Made by a program: the position numbers and the translations under genes
The notes under the pieces: generated by a model
What the model was told of the DNA's origin: nothing
What the model saw: the letters and a program-made list of their open reading frames with translations, nothing else
Databases searched by the model: none
In this document: one piece after another, positions 26,825 to 35,742 of the stretch
Layout of the letters: each line of letters starts with the position of its first letter
Position numbering within the stretch: position 1 is the stretch's first letter
Origin: Pseudobdellovibrionaceae bacterium
Lineage (GTDB): Bacteria; Bdellovibrionota; Bdellovibrionia; Bdellovibrionales; Bdellovibrionaceae
DNA: 64,000 nucleotides
Assembly (NCBI GenBank): GCA_013359135.1
Contig: JABWCN010000021.1
Span: forward strand, 1 to 64,000
Reading direction: 5' to 3'

Positions 26825-28822
26825 TTATTTACTTGGAAAATACAACCTATTATCCCATAGACCTTTATTGAAATATTGAATTGAGGCTTTTAATCGTTTT
26901 TCAAGTTCTGACTTCATTTCTTGATGGGACAAATCTATAATTTCATTTTTCAAAGCCACATCTGAAGAAATAAAAAGCTTACTCGAATTTTTGCGAGACT
27001 CGTTCCAAGATAAAATCCATTTTTTTGTCACAAAATAATAGTTCCCATCTGAATAAAGGGTAACACTCTTATCATTTGAAGACTTAAAAACACTCTCACT
27101 CAATAAAATTTTTTGTTTCTGTGGCAGGTCCAGAAAATCCATTATAGAAGGAACTATGTCTATATGCTGGACGGGTTGCTCGGTATCCACCTTTGGCCAG
27201 TTGTACTGAGGGTGGTAAAATAAAATAGGGACTCTGAACCTACCTAGCTCATTATTAAACTCAGGTAATAAATTCTTTTGCGTATGATCTGCTGTAAAAA
27301 TAAAAAGGGTATCTTTAAACCAAGATTCATGACTGTAAGTTTCAAAAAACTTTCTTAAGGCATAATCAGTGTACTGAATAGACTCTAAAATTTCTAATGG
27401 CCCTTTTTTAAAATGAGCTTTAAACTCTACAGGCAAAGTATAGGGGTGATGGGAGCTTAAAGAGAAAATTCCCGCGACAAAAGGTTTTTTTTCATAACCC
27501 AATTGCTGTCCAAAATATTTAAAAAAGGGCTCATCAAAAATTCCCCAAACTTTGTCATGATCTTTTTTATTTGGGTACTCACTAGCTCCAACATATTTTG
27601 GAATACCAGCACTTTTAATAAAACTATCAAAGTACATAGTGCCATTATTCCCCCCGTGATAAAAACTAGTTGAATACCCTTGAGGCTCCAACAAACTTCC
27701 CAATCCTAAAAAATAATTTGAAGAAAATTCTGAAGAAATAAAAGGTTCGCTCATCATAGCTGGGATTCCTGCCATAACAGAACAAACACCTTCAATCGAA
27801 CGTCTTCCATTGGCAAAAGCGTTTTTAAAAAATAAACTTTTATCTATCAGCTCATCCAAAAAAGGTGTGTAGCCCACTTGTTTATTAGGTTTACCCATAA
27901 ACTCTAAAGCAAAACTCTCTAATATAAAAATAACTACATTTTGCTTTTTCTTTAATCGTGTTCCATCCAATAAAGATTTTTTTTCTTGATAGCCGTTAAG
28001 TAAAGAAAAATACTCTTCTTCTTTACTAAAAAACTGAACATGAGAAACTCTATCTTTGTCAGAGCTTTTTAAAATCGAAAAAGTAGAATTTAAAACTAAG
28101 TTATTAAGAACTGGATTATTAAAAACATTCGCATAAACAAAATCAATTGGTTTCTCTTGAATTCCACCTCTTGCCATTAATACTAAAGGAATAAGCAGAA
28201 GCAAGTGAGACAATAAAAAAATTTTCTTTGAAAATACAGGTCCTATTGTTGAAAAAAATAGTTTTTTTAATAAAAAAATAAATATGAATAAAAATAGAAT
28301 AATTAATGAAATTCCAAGCCAATATGTTTCAAAAAAACCAGCAACTTTCCCTTGAGCCTCTTTTAGAATAAATAAACCAGAAAAAGTCATTCTACGCCCT
28401 ACAAAATTAAAAAATTCTAGGTCAATAAAATTAATCACCCACAAAGGCACCTGTAACAATAATGAAAAGCCAAATAAAACTCTCCGATAGTTCAATGGAC
28501 TTAACATAGAACCTAAAAGAGAAACCAAAAAAAGTGGAACCAATACAAAACCTATTGCGCTTAAATCAAACCGCAGACCAATCAAGAAAGCCAAAAGAAT
28601 ATCAGCTAATGAGCTATTTTTAAAGAGCCCCCAATTCCATAATAAAAAACTCCCTCGAATTAAGATATAACTGGATAAAAACAATAAACACGTCATTGAA
28701 AAAAGCGCCAAAACTCCAGATGAGCCTAATAATTCCTTAACCCATTGCCATTTAACATTTGTCTTTGATAATTTTTTCCCATTTTTTTCATCCCATTTCT
28801 TATCTAAGGTGAAATTTGCCAT
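26825..28822 (-). CDS. LtaS/OpgB-type phosphoglycerol transferase (sulfatase superfamily)
   Basis: An inner-membrane enzyme with five transmembrane helices (within residues about 35-215) and a large periplasmic sulfatase-like domain (about 290-610). FILESFALEF holds the metal Glu (E302), NGRRSIEG holds the likely nucleophile Ser (S342) where LtaS has Thr, and FTADHT supplies the metal D and H. Relatives transfer phosphoglycerol from phosphatidylglycerol to lipoteichoic acid (Gram-positives) or to periplasmic glucans and other acceptors (Gram-negatives). This is the first gene of the NamZ unit. The acceptor here is unknown. The start follows AGGAG on the minus strand. Confidence 0.88.
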   Translation of the reverse strand: MANFTLDKKWDEKNGKKLSKTNVKWQWVKELLGSSGVLALFSMTCLLFLSSYILIRGSFLLWNWGLFKNSSLADILLAFLIGLRFDLSAIGFVLVPLFLVSLLGSMLSPLNYRRVLFGFSLLLQVPLWVINFIDLEFFNFVGRRMTFSGLFILKEAQGKVAGFFETYWLGISLIILFLFIFIFLLKKLFFSTIGPVFSKKIFLLSHLLLLIPLVLMARGGIQEKPIDFVYANVFNNPVLNNLVLNSTFSILKSSDKDRVSHVQFFSKEEEYFSLLNGYQEKKSLLDGTRLKKKQNVVIFILESFALEFMGKPNKQVGYTPFLDELIDKSLFFKNAFANGRRSIEGVCSVMAGIPAMMSEPFISSEFSSNYFLGLGSLLEPQGYSTSFYHGGNNGTMYFDSFIKSAGIPKYVGASEYPNKKDHDKVWGIFDEPFFKYFGQQLGYEKKPFVAGIFSLSSHHPYTLPVEFKAHFKKGPLEILESIQYTDYALRKFFETYSHESWFKDTLFIFTADHTQKNLLPEFNNELGRFRVPILFYHPQYNWPKVDTEQPVQHIDIVPSIMDFLDLPQKQKILLSESVFKSSNDKSVTLYSDGNYYFVTKKWILSWNESRKNSSKLFISSDVALKNEIIDLSHQEMKSELEKRLKASIQYFNKGLWDNRLYFPSK

Positions 28823-28886
28823 TTCTACTCCTAAGTCGGCCCTTAATTCTTGCTATTAAATAAAACCTCATGTTATAGCATGGTCT

Positions 28887-29111
28887 ATGACAGCTAAAGA
28901 CTTATTAACTAAACTTGAAAAAGAATACCCTCAAAGTATTATTAATGTCCATTCTGAAGATGACGTTCACTTTGAAGTGTATATCGAAAGTATTTCTTTT
29001 AAAGGGCTTACTCGCGTCGAACAGCACCAACAGGTTATGAAAGTCTTTTCTGAAGAACTTAAAACCGGTGAGTTACATGCCCTCGCTCTTAAAACAAAGG
29101 AAAAAAAATGA
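28887..29111 (+). CDS. bolA: BolA family protein
   Basis: A 74-residue BolA-like protein. HSEDDVHFEVYIESISFKG and R-V-x-x-H-Q-x-V match the class II fold with the conserved His and the R-x-x-x-H-x-x-V helix. BolA proteins pair with CGFS glutaredoxins through a shared [2Fe-2S] cluster. The next gene encodes exactly such a glutaredoxin, and its ATG overlaps the bolA stop (ATGA), so they are made together. The IbaG-like short form is closer than full-length E. coli BolA. Confidence 0.88.
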   Translation: MTAKDLLTKLEKEYPQSIINVHSEDDVHFEVYIESISFKGLTRVEQHQQVMKVFSEELKTGELHALALKTKEKK

Positions 29112-29413
29112 ACCCAGTTAATGAAAGAATCAATAAATTACTCGATGATAACAAAGTAGTTCTTTTCATGAAAGGAACTCAAAACTTCCCTATGTGTGGA
29201 TTCTCAGCCAGAGCTTGCTCTATTTTGCAAGATATTGGAGTTAATTTTCAAGATGTGAATGTTCTTGAAGATGAAGAAATTCGAAGTGGAATCAAAGAAT
29301 ACGGAAACTGGCCTACAATACCTCAACTCTACATTAACAAAAAGCTAGTTGGTGGCTCTGACATAATGATGGAAATGTATGAATCGGGTGAACTACAAGA
29401 ATTACTAAAATAG
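29108..29413 (+). CDS. grxD: Monothiol glutaredoxin (Grx4 / GrxD type)
   Basis: Carries the CGFS active site (FPMCGFSARA), the KGTQNFPMC entry strand and WPTIPQLYI, with GGSDIMMEM at the glutathione-binding turn. 101 residues is normal. It is expected to carry and deliver [2Fe-2S] clusters together with BolA, and to link iron status to Fe-S assembly. Overlap with bolA by four bases shows translational coupling. Confidence 0.95.
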   Translation: MNPVNERINKLLDDNKVVLFMKGTQNFPMCGFSARACSILQDIGVNFQDVNVLEDEEIRSGIKEYGNWPTIPQLYINKKLVGGSDIMMEMYESGELQELLK

Positions 29414-29440
29414 CTCCCGTTTGAATAAAAGTTGTTTATT

Positions 29441-29653
29441 ATGAAATGTAACTTAGCTTATTGGGACAGAGTTTTACGATTCATCTTAGGGGTATTAACT
29501 TTATCTTACGCAATTGCTGGAGGACCTCCTTGGTTTTATCTAGGCGGTTATCTAATCTTTTCATCTGCTTGGGGGTTTTGTGGAATTTACGCTTTTTTCA
29601 GAATCAAAACCCTTTATGACAGAAGTAGTTCTCGTTTTTTTTCAAAAAAATAA
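29441..29653 (+). CDS. Small DUF2892 (YgaP-like) membrane protein
   Basis: A 70-residue protein that begins CNLAYWDRVLRFILG, the family hallmark of DUF2892, and contains two transmembrane segments (about 15-33 and 36-53). In other proteins this domain is fused to rhodanese (YgaP). I take the ATG; a TTG three codons earlier is in frame. No good ribosome site is seen. It is 27 bases after grxD and could share its transcript. Function unknown. Confidence 0.8.
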   Translation: MKCNLAYWDRVLRFILGVLTLSYAIAGGPPWFYLGGYLIFSSAWGFCGIYAFFRIKTLYDRSSSRFFSKK

Positions 29654-29692
29654 ATTCTAGCCCTTTAAAAAAATTAAGTGTAGCTTTTATAC

Positions 29693-31078
29693 ATGAAAGC
29701 AATCAAAGATGTTATCAAAAACTTGCCTCTAAACGCCAACCAGATTTCTACTGATCCCGAAATTATTAAAGTTTATGGCAAAGACTGGACAACCTATTTT
29801 GATATCCATGCCTCGGCTGTTATTTTTCCTGAATCCACTAACGATGTTTCCAAAATTGTAAAATGGGCGGTACTCGAAAAGGTCAGTTTAGTTCCCTCAG
29901 GAGGAAGAACTGGACTATCTGGTGGAGCTTGTGCTTTGAATTATGAGGTGGTTGTTTCTTTTGATAAAATGAATCAGCTTACTGACTTCAATTCCATTGA
30001 AAATTCAGTACGATGTCAGGCTGGTGTTATCACTGAACAACTCCAAAACTATGCTAAAAGTAAAAATTTATTTTATCCCGTAGATTTTGCAGCTCGTGGA
30101 TCGTCCCAAATTGGAGGTAACATTGCAACTAATGCCGGTGGTATTAAAGTTCTGAGATATGGTTTAACTCGTGATTGGATTACCTCTTTGACTGTAGTGA
30201 CTGGTACTGGGGAAATTCTGGAGCTAAATAAGTCTCTGATTAAAAATGCTACAGGCTACGATCTACGCCATTTATTTATTGGAAGTGAGGGCACACTTGG
30301 TTTTATAACTGAAGCTACAATTCAATTAACAACTCCTCCACCCACATTAGAAGTTTTACTTTTGAGTTGTGAAAATTTATCTCAAGTAATCGAAACTTTT
30401 AAACTTTTTAATTCTAAAACAAAAATCTGTGCCTTTGAAATGATTTCAGATAAAGCCATGTTAAAAGTTTTAGACTCAACTCAACTACCCAATCCTTTTA
30501 CTGCAATCCATCCATTTTACATTGTTGTAGAAATTGAAAAAGCATCAGAAGAAGAATCTTTAAAGAATCAACAAACTTTAGAGGAGGCTTTTTCACTGGG
30601 ATTTGTGACAGATGGGTTAATAGCTCAATCAGATCAACAGGCAAAAAATTTCTGGCGTTACCGTGAAGATATTAGCGAGTCATTGGCTAAACATTCTCCA
30701 TACAAAAATGATATCTCTGTAAGAATTTCTTTCATCACAGAATTCATAGCTGAATTAGAAAAAATTATTCACAATCACTATCCTGATTGGACTGTAGTTT
30801 GGTTTGGACATGTTGGTGACGGTAACTTACACTTAAATATTTTAAGACCTCCAGGCCTAAGTAAAGAAGAATTCGTGAAAGAATGTCAAAAAGTCGATGT
30901 TGAAATTTTCACAGTAATAAAAAAGTTCCAAGGTAGCATCTCAGCTGAACATGGTGTTGGACTAACAAAGAGGAACTTCCTAAACTTCACAAGAAGTCCT
31001 GAAGAAATTCAAATTCTAAAACAGATTAAGAATATTTTTGATCCTCATGGAATTATCAATCCAGGTAAGCTTATTTAA
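29693..31078 (+). CDS. FAD-linked oxidase, GlcD / D-2-hydroxyacid dehydrogenase type
   Basis: VPSGGRTGLSGGA and GNIATNAGGIKVLRYG are the FAD-binding hallmarks of the VAO/PCMH family. TGYDLRHLFIGSEGTLGFITEA is shortened here to its parts: TGYDLRHL and GSEGTLG. The C-terminal WFGHVGDGNLHLNI and ISAEHGVGL identify the GlcD, D-lactate and D-2-hydroxyglutarate dehydrogenase group. 461 residues is normal. It would oxidise a D-2-hydroxyacid in the cytoplasm or at the membrane. The substrate cannot be read from the sequence. No GlcE/GlcF partners are nearby. Its stop overlaps that of the convergent exported gene. Confidence 0.9.
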   Translation: MKAIKDVIKNLPLNANQISTDPEIIKVYGKDWTTYFDIHASAVIFPESTNDVSKIVKWAVLEKVSLVPSGGRTGLSGGACALNYEVVVSFDKMNQLTDFNSIENSVRCQAGVITEQLQNYAKSKNLFYPVDFAARGSSQIGGNIATNAGGIKVLRYGLTRDWITSLTVVTGTGEILELNKSLIKNATGYDLRHLFIGSEGTLGFITEATIQLTTPPPTLEVLLLSCENLSQVIETFKLFNSKTKICAFEMISDKAMLKVLDSTQLPNPFTAIHPFYIVVEIEKASEEESLKNQQTLEEAFSLGFVTDGLIAQSDQQAKNFWRYREDISESLAKHSPYKNDISVRISFITEFIAELEKIIHNHYPDWTVVWFGHVGDGNLHLNILRPPGLSKEEFVKECQKVDVEIFTVIKKFQGSISAEHGVGLTKRNFLNFTRSPEEIQILKQIKNIFDPHGIINPGKLI

Positions 31079-31647
31079 TGTTTTATAAAAATGGAGTCTT
31101 TTTTATCTTTAAAAGTAGATACTATCTGTAAACTTTCAAGATCATAGCCAGCTCTAATTATGGGGTCTTCTGAAATAGTATTCCAACAAGCTCCATAAAT
31201 ACTTGCCTGTTTTAACTCTTGAGTTCTAGTTTCAAGCCAAGGCTTGTCAGTTAATGCTAATCTACAATGTTTCTTTGAATCCATAGCTATTTGATTAAGT
31301 GCTTGTTTGACTGACAAAAGATCATTTAAAAAATTTACTTGCTGTTTTAGGGCTTGAATATTTTTTTGATTTTTACTTGATGTTTTTAGTATTTCAACAC
31401 TCGCCTCTTTATCTAAGTCATCTTTCAAAGAATACAAATCAACCAAAGAAATTTTATTAACATGAATAATACGAATAGCAGCTTGGTAATCAGACTGACT
31501 CATGGGTTGTTGTTTTTGAGTTACTTGATTTAAATATGATTGTAATAAGATCATAGAGTCAAAAGCCTTCGAATGACTTAAAAAGCTCATAAAAGAAATC
31601 AAAAAAATAAATAATAAATTTAATTTGAATTTATTTAGTAGTTTCAT
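31075..31647 (-). CDS. Exported protein of unknown function
   Basis: I do not recognise it. Residues about 1-28 of the chosen start form a signal peptide (KFKLNLLFIFLISFMSFLSHSKA in fragments). The mature part is helical and rich in Q, K and L with two cysteines near the C-terminus, suggesting a small coiled-coil periplasmic protein. I take the internal ATG; a GTG six codons earlier is in frame. It converges on the GlcD-like gene with overlapping stops. Confidence 0.62.
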   Translation of the reverse strand: MKLLNKFKLNLLFIFLISFMSFLSHSKAFDSMILLQSYLNQVTQKQQPMSQSDYQAAIRIIHVNKISLVDLYSLKDDLDKEASVEILKTSSKNQKNIQALKQQVNFLNDLLSVKQALNQIAMDSKKHCRLALTDKPWLETRTQELKQASIYGACWNTISEDPIIRAGYDLESLQIVSTFKDKKDSIFIKH

Positions 31648-31790
31648 AGGTTGAGACTCTAACACAATTCATAAAGTTATGACTTGTTTTAGATGAATAA
31701 TATCTAGAATATAAAATTCTAGGCTTAATTTGTAAAAAAATAATACATTTTAGATGTTAACTAAACTAACACTCATGAAATAGTTCTAAA

Positions 31791-31826
31791 AAAAATCCCA
31801 GACAACTTATAAGTCATCTGGGATTT
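31791..31826 (-). terminator. Rho-independent terminator of the aconitase gene
   Basis: AAATCCCAGA and TCTGGGATTT form a 10-bp stem, with the inner ACTTATAAGT able to extend it. On the minus strand the stem is followed by a run of T (the A-run at 31788-31795). It lies 35 bases after the acn stop. Confidence 0.85.
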
Positions 31827-31860
31827 ATCCTGAATTAATAAAAAATTATAATTACAGAAA

Positions 31861-34125
31861 CTACTTTGCTTTTCTGATAAGATTCAATGCACTTCCAGCC
31901 TTGAACCATTTGATCTGTTCAGCATTATAGGTATGTTTAAGTTCAATAGTTTCTTCTTTACCATCTTTATGATGAATAACCATTTTCACTAACTTCCCAG
32001 GAGCAATCTCATTCAACCCAACTAAATCAATAGCATCATCATCTTTGATTTTTTCATAATCTAATGGATTATTGAAATGCAAAGCTAACACGCCTTGTTT
32101 TTTCAAATTGGTTTCGTGAATACGCGCAAAAGACTTCACAACAACCGCAGTACAACCCAAAAATCTTGGCGACATAGCTGCATGCTCACGAGAAGATCCT
32201 TCACCATAGTTTTCATCACCAACTATGATCCAACCACGACCTTGCTTTTGATATTGTCGAGCAATCTGCGCAAACTCAACTCCGGTTTCACCAGTCAACT
32301 GATTCTTACCTTTTCCAATTTCAGCAGTATAAGCATTATCAGCACCCAACAACATATTGTTTGAGATATTATCTAAATGCCCACGATAGTTTAACCACTT
32401 TCCACCGGGAGAAATATGATCTGTCGTACATTTACCTTTAGCTTTAGCCAAAACTAATTGATTGGTAAAATCTTTTCCATTCCACTCAGTGAATGGATTT
32501 AACAATTGAAGACGATCAGATGTTGAAGCTACCTTAACTTCAGCGTTTTTACCCTGAGGTTTTTGGTAACCCTCAGTATCGGCCACAAAACCTTTAGCTG
32601 GAAGTTCTGGGGCTTCTGGAGCTTTCAGTTTGATTTTTCCTTTAGGGCCAACCAATTCGTCAGTTAAAGGGTTAAAATCAATTCTACCTGCCAGTCCCAA
32701 AGCCATGACCACTTCAGGGGAAGCAATGAAAGCTAAAGTTTCAGAGTTGGCATCGTTTCTACCACGAAAATTTCTATTAAATGAAGTCACTATAGTATTT
32801 TTTTCGCCAGACTTCACATCATCTCGTTTCCACTGTCCAATACACGGCCCACAAGCATTGGCAAGAACGGTTGCACCTACTTCATTGAAAGTTTTCATTT
32901 GTCCATCACGCTCGATGGTATTTTGAATTTGAGTTGATCCCGGAGAAACTAAAAATGGCTGTTGCATCTTGATGCCAATTTCCATTGCCTGCTGAGCTAA
33001 AAAGGCAGATCTACCAATGTCTTCATAAGAAGAATTAGTACAAGAACCAATGAGTGCAGAAGATAATTTAGTAGGCCATCCTTTTTCTTTTGCTTCTTTA
33101 GCTAAAGCAGAAATAGGACGTGCTAAGTCAGGAGTGTGAGGACCAACTAAATGTGGCTCAAGAGAAGATAAATCAATTTCATAAACTTCATCGAAGAAGT
33201 TTTTTGGATTAGCAAAAACTTCTTTATCTGCTGATAAAACATCTTTGTTTTGATCAGCTACAGAAGCTAACTCAGCTCTATTTGTTGATCTCAAATAAGC
33301 AGCCATTCTATCATCATAAGGAAATACTGAACATGTAGCACCTAACTCGGCTCCCATGTTGGCAATAGTTGCCTTCCCTGTACAAGAAATTGAAGTTGTA
33401 CCTTCACCAAAGTATTCCACAATTTTATCGGTTCCACCTTTGACTGTCAGCATTCCGCAAAGTTTTAAAATCACATCCTTGGCCGAAGTCCAACCATTCA
33501 TTTTACCTTTTAAATGTACACCGATAAGTTTTGGATTCTTAACTTCCCAAGCTAGTCCAGCCATCACATCAGAGGCATCAGAACCACCTACACCAACGGC
33601 ACACATTCCAAGTCCACCAGCATTTGGAGTATGAGAGTCTGTTCCGATCATCAATCCACCAGGGAAAGCATAATTTTCAAGAATAACTTGATGAATGATC
33701 CCAGCACCTGGTTTCCAAAAACCAATATTATAGCGAGATGATGAAGACGCCAAAAAATTATAAACTTCTTCGTTCACCTTCATTGCTGAATTCATATCTT
33801 TTTCTTTACCTTGATAGGCTTGAATTAAGTGGTCACAGTGAACCGTCGTCGGAACTGCAGCTTCCTCTTTTCCAGCAAGCATAAACTGTAAAATAGCCAT
33901 CTGAGCAGTAGCGTCCTGCATGGCTACACGGTCAGGTCTTAGCAATAAAAAGCTTGAGCCCCTGTTTAACTCTTGATTTTGTGGATCATCTAAGTGACCA
34001 AAAAGAATTTTCTCTGCCAAAGTTAATGGACGATTTAAGCGCTTGCGAATGACTTGAAGTCTTTCATTGGTTTTAGCATAGACATTTTTCACCATTTGAG
34101 GTGTTGTTTCGATTTGCGAAGACAT
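31861..34125 (-). CDS. acn: Aconitate hydratase, mitochondrial type
   Basis: A [4Fe-4S] enzyme that isomerises citrate to isocitrate in the TCA cycle. The cluster cysteines are in SALIGSCTNSSYED and ANACGPCIGQW. GTDSHTPNAGGLGMCAVGVGG and the C-terminal swivel domain's GEGSSREHAAM are typical of aconitases. At 754 residues with this domain order, and with RPDRVAMQDATAQMA near the start, it matches the eukaryotic mitochondrial (ACO2-like) type rather than bacterial AcnA (about 890) or AcnB (about 860). A ribosome site AAAGG precedes the ATG. It is a single-gene unit with its own terminator. Confidence 0.95.
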   Translation of the reverse strand: MSSQIETTPQMVKNVYAKTNERLQVIRKRLNRPLTLAEKILFGHLDDPQNQELNRGSSFLLLRPDRVAMQDATAQMAILQFMLAGKEEAAVPTTVHCDHLIQAYQGKEKDMNSAMKVNEEVYNFLASSSSRYNIGFWKPGAGIIHQVILENYAFPGGLMIGTDSHTPNAGGLGMCAVGVGGSDASDVMAGLAWEVKNPKLIGVHLKGKMNGWTSAKDVILKLCGMLTVKGGTDKIVEYFGEGTTSISCTGKATIANMGAELGATCSVFPYDDRMAAYLRSTNRAELASVADQNKDVLSADKEVFANPKNFFDEVYEIDLSSLEPHLVGPHTPDLARPISALAKEAKEKGWPTKLSSALIGSCTNSSYEDIGRSAFLAQQAMEIGIKMQQPFLVSPGSTQIQNTIERDGQMKTFNEVGATVLANACGPCIGQWKRDDVKSGEKNTIVTSFNRNFRGRNDANSETLAFIASPEVVMALGLAGRIDFNPLTDELVGPKGKIKLKAPEAPELPAKGFVADTEGYQKPQGKNAEVKVASTSDRLQLLNPFTEWNGKDFTNQLVLAKAKGKCTTDHISPGGKWLNYRGHLDNISNNMLLGADNAYTAEIGKGKNQLTGETGVEFAQIARQYQKQGRGWIIVGDENYGEGSSREHAAMSPRFLGCTAVVVKSFARIHETNLKKQGVLALHFNNPLDYEKIKDDDAIDLVGLNEIAPGKLVKMVIHHKDGKEETIELKHTYNAEQIKWFKAGSALNLIRKAK

Positions 34126-34341
34126 GGATTGACCTTTCTGTTCGTTTAAAAAATTAACTTCAATTAGATAACTCTTTATACTTACATCATTCTCTAGAAA
34201 CTACCAAGTAAATGACTCCTTCTTACCCATGGAGTCAGAAGCCTTTTGAAACCTTTATGTCAGAAGTGACAGCTAATAATTTTAAGTTTAAATTCTAATC
34301 TAATAGCTCTAGTTTTCAAATCCACTCACCAAGGAGAACCC

Positions 34342-34965
34342 TTGAAACAGATAAGTCTTTTTGCATTTTCCGTCATTTTGTCTCTGTTGCTAATCAATAG
34401 TGGATGCCAGTCTCCTAATCAAAAAAATAAAACAGAGCCACAGCTAAGTATTCAGGCAGAATATTCCACAGCTTGGTTTCAAGCAGCTAGAACAGGAAAC
34501 GTTGAATTACTTAAAAAACTGCATTCGGAACAAAAAATTCCATGGGACTTTCAAGGACATAACGGAATCACCGGTTTAATGCAAGCTAGTCGCTATGGCC
34601 AATGGATAGTGATTAAATTATTTTTGGACCAAAAGGTAAACGTCAATCAGCTTGATAGCTATAAATACAATGCCATTTCCTATGCCCTCCATGGCCCTCT
34701 ACCAAAACCTTCTAAAGAGCAAATTTCAATTTATTTACTTTCCCAAGGGGCCGATCCATTTCAAGAAGACCACCTGCAGTCAAGACCTGTCTTCTACCTA
34801 ATTCAATTTGGTATGCTTTCAGTCTTAGATAAAATACCTTGGGGCGAAAAAAATGATTGCCAAGCTATAAAAAAATTTCCTGATAAATTTTCTTTAATAG
34901 ATTTCTCTAAAGAACTAAAACAGGATCAAGTTGTCGACTTTTTTAAAGGCAAGAACTGTCCCTAA
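34342..34965 (+). CDS. Ankyrin-repeat lipoprotein
   Basis: The start is a TTG with AAGGAG five bases upstream. Residues 1-21 are a lipoprotein signal with the lipobox LINSGC, so the mature protein is lipid-anchored at Cys22. The rest contains about three ankyrin-like units: AARTGNVELLKKL, NGITGLMQASRYGQWIVIKLFL and NAISYAL ... LLSQGADPF. No enzyme motif is seen. A protein-binding role in the periplasm is inferred. The pseudouridine synthase gene follows at once and may be co-transcribed. Confidence 0.84.
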   Translation: MKQISLFAFSVILSLLLINSGCQSPNQKNKTEPQLSIQAEYSTAWFQAARTGNVELLKKLHSEQKIPWDFQGHNGITGLMQASRYGQWIVIKLFLDQKVNVNQLDSYKYNAISYALHGPLPKPSKEQISIYLLSQGADPFQEDHLQSRPVFYLIQFGMLSVLDKIPWGEKNDCQAIKKFPDKFSLIDFSKELKQDQVVDFFKGKNCP

Positions 34966-34977
34966 TTGGGAGAATTT

Positions 34978-35715
34978 ATGTTAAAAAAACTAGACATTCT
35001 TTTTGAAGATGATTTTTTATTGGCAGTTAACAAACCGGCAGGGACTCTATCTCAAAAATCTCTCGACCCAAAACGCCACACCGTTGAGGATCTTCTACTG
35101 AAACAACGGCCTGAACTTAAAGTATTTCTTCATCACCGTTTAGATAAAGAGACAACAGGAGTTTTTCTATTCAGTAAAAGTAAAGATATTAACAGTAACC
35201 TCACAAATATGTTTCGCAATCATCACTTTACAAAAATCTATTGGTGCTTGTCCTCGCCACACAAACTCATGATCAACAATAAAGTCAAATCCATAAAAGC
35301 TGGCCCCCTTGTTCACAATGAAGATCATTGGATTATTAGAAACTATATGGCTCCTTCCAAAGGACTATCTAATTCAAATAGCAAATCAAAAATCACCCGA
35401 ATGATTTCAGTTAATTCAGGCGGACTTCCTGCTGAAACAGAGTTTCGTACTCTAAAGAAATTTTCCTCCTATTATTTAATAGAAGCTAAACCAAAAACAG
35501 GTAGAACACATCAGATCAGACAACATCTTCAAGAAAGCGATCGCTCCCTTATCGGGGATGAACTCTACGGAGGACTTCCTGACTCACTATTTCCACGCTT
35601 CATGCTCCATGCTTATGAATTGGAATTTGAACACCCCAAAAAAAAAGAGCCCTTAATAATCAGGGCTCCTTTACCGGAAGATTTTAAAAAATTAATTTCT
35701 CCTCAAGGCGATTAA
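34978..35715 (+). CDS. RluA-family RNA pseudouridine synthase
   Basis: Isomerises uridine to pseudouridine in rRNA or tRNA. HHRLDKETTG holds the catalytic Asp of the RluA family. NKPAGTLSQ (motif I) lies before it and KTGRTHQIRQHL after it. 245 residues places it with the short RluA/RluE-like or TruC-like forms, without the S4 domain. The ATG preceded by GGGAG is chosen; a TTG four codons upstream is in frame. Target site cannot be read. Its 3' end contains a terminator for the convergent gene. Confidence 0.93.
   Translation: MLKKLDILFEDDFLLAVNKPAGTLSQKSLDPKRHTVEDLLLKQRPELKVFLHHRLDKETTGVFLFSKSKDINSNLTNMFRNHHFTKIYWCLSSPHKLMINNKVKSIKAGPLVHNEDHWIIRNYMAPSKGLSNSNSKSKITRMISVNSGGLPAETEFRTLKKFSSYYLIEAKPKTGRTHQIRQHLQESDRSLIGDELYGGLPDSLFPRFMLHAYELEFEHPKKKEPLIIRAPLPEDFKKLISPQGD
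35638..35668 (-). terminator. Minus-strand terminator embedded in the pseudouridine synthase gene
   Basis: GAGCCCT and AGGGCTC form a 7-bp GC-rich stem with an 8-base loop. On the minus strand a run of nine T (A-run at 35638-35646) follows. It serves the exported protein/topo VI unit and lies inside the coding region of the convergent gene. Confidence 0.75.
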
Positions 35716-35742
35716 ACAGAGCCCCAAGAATTCTGCGTGAAA

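Noticed and set aside
33356-33634. Plus-strand frame rich in Pro and Ser inside the aconitase gene
   Set aside because: A by-product of the antisense reading of conserved Gly-rich motifs; no ribosome site.
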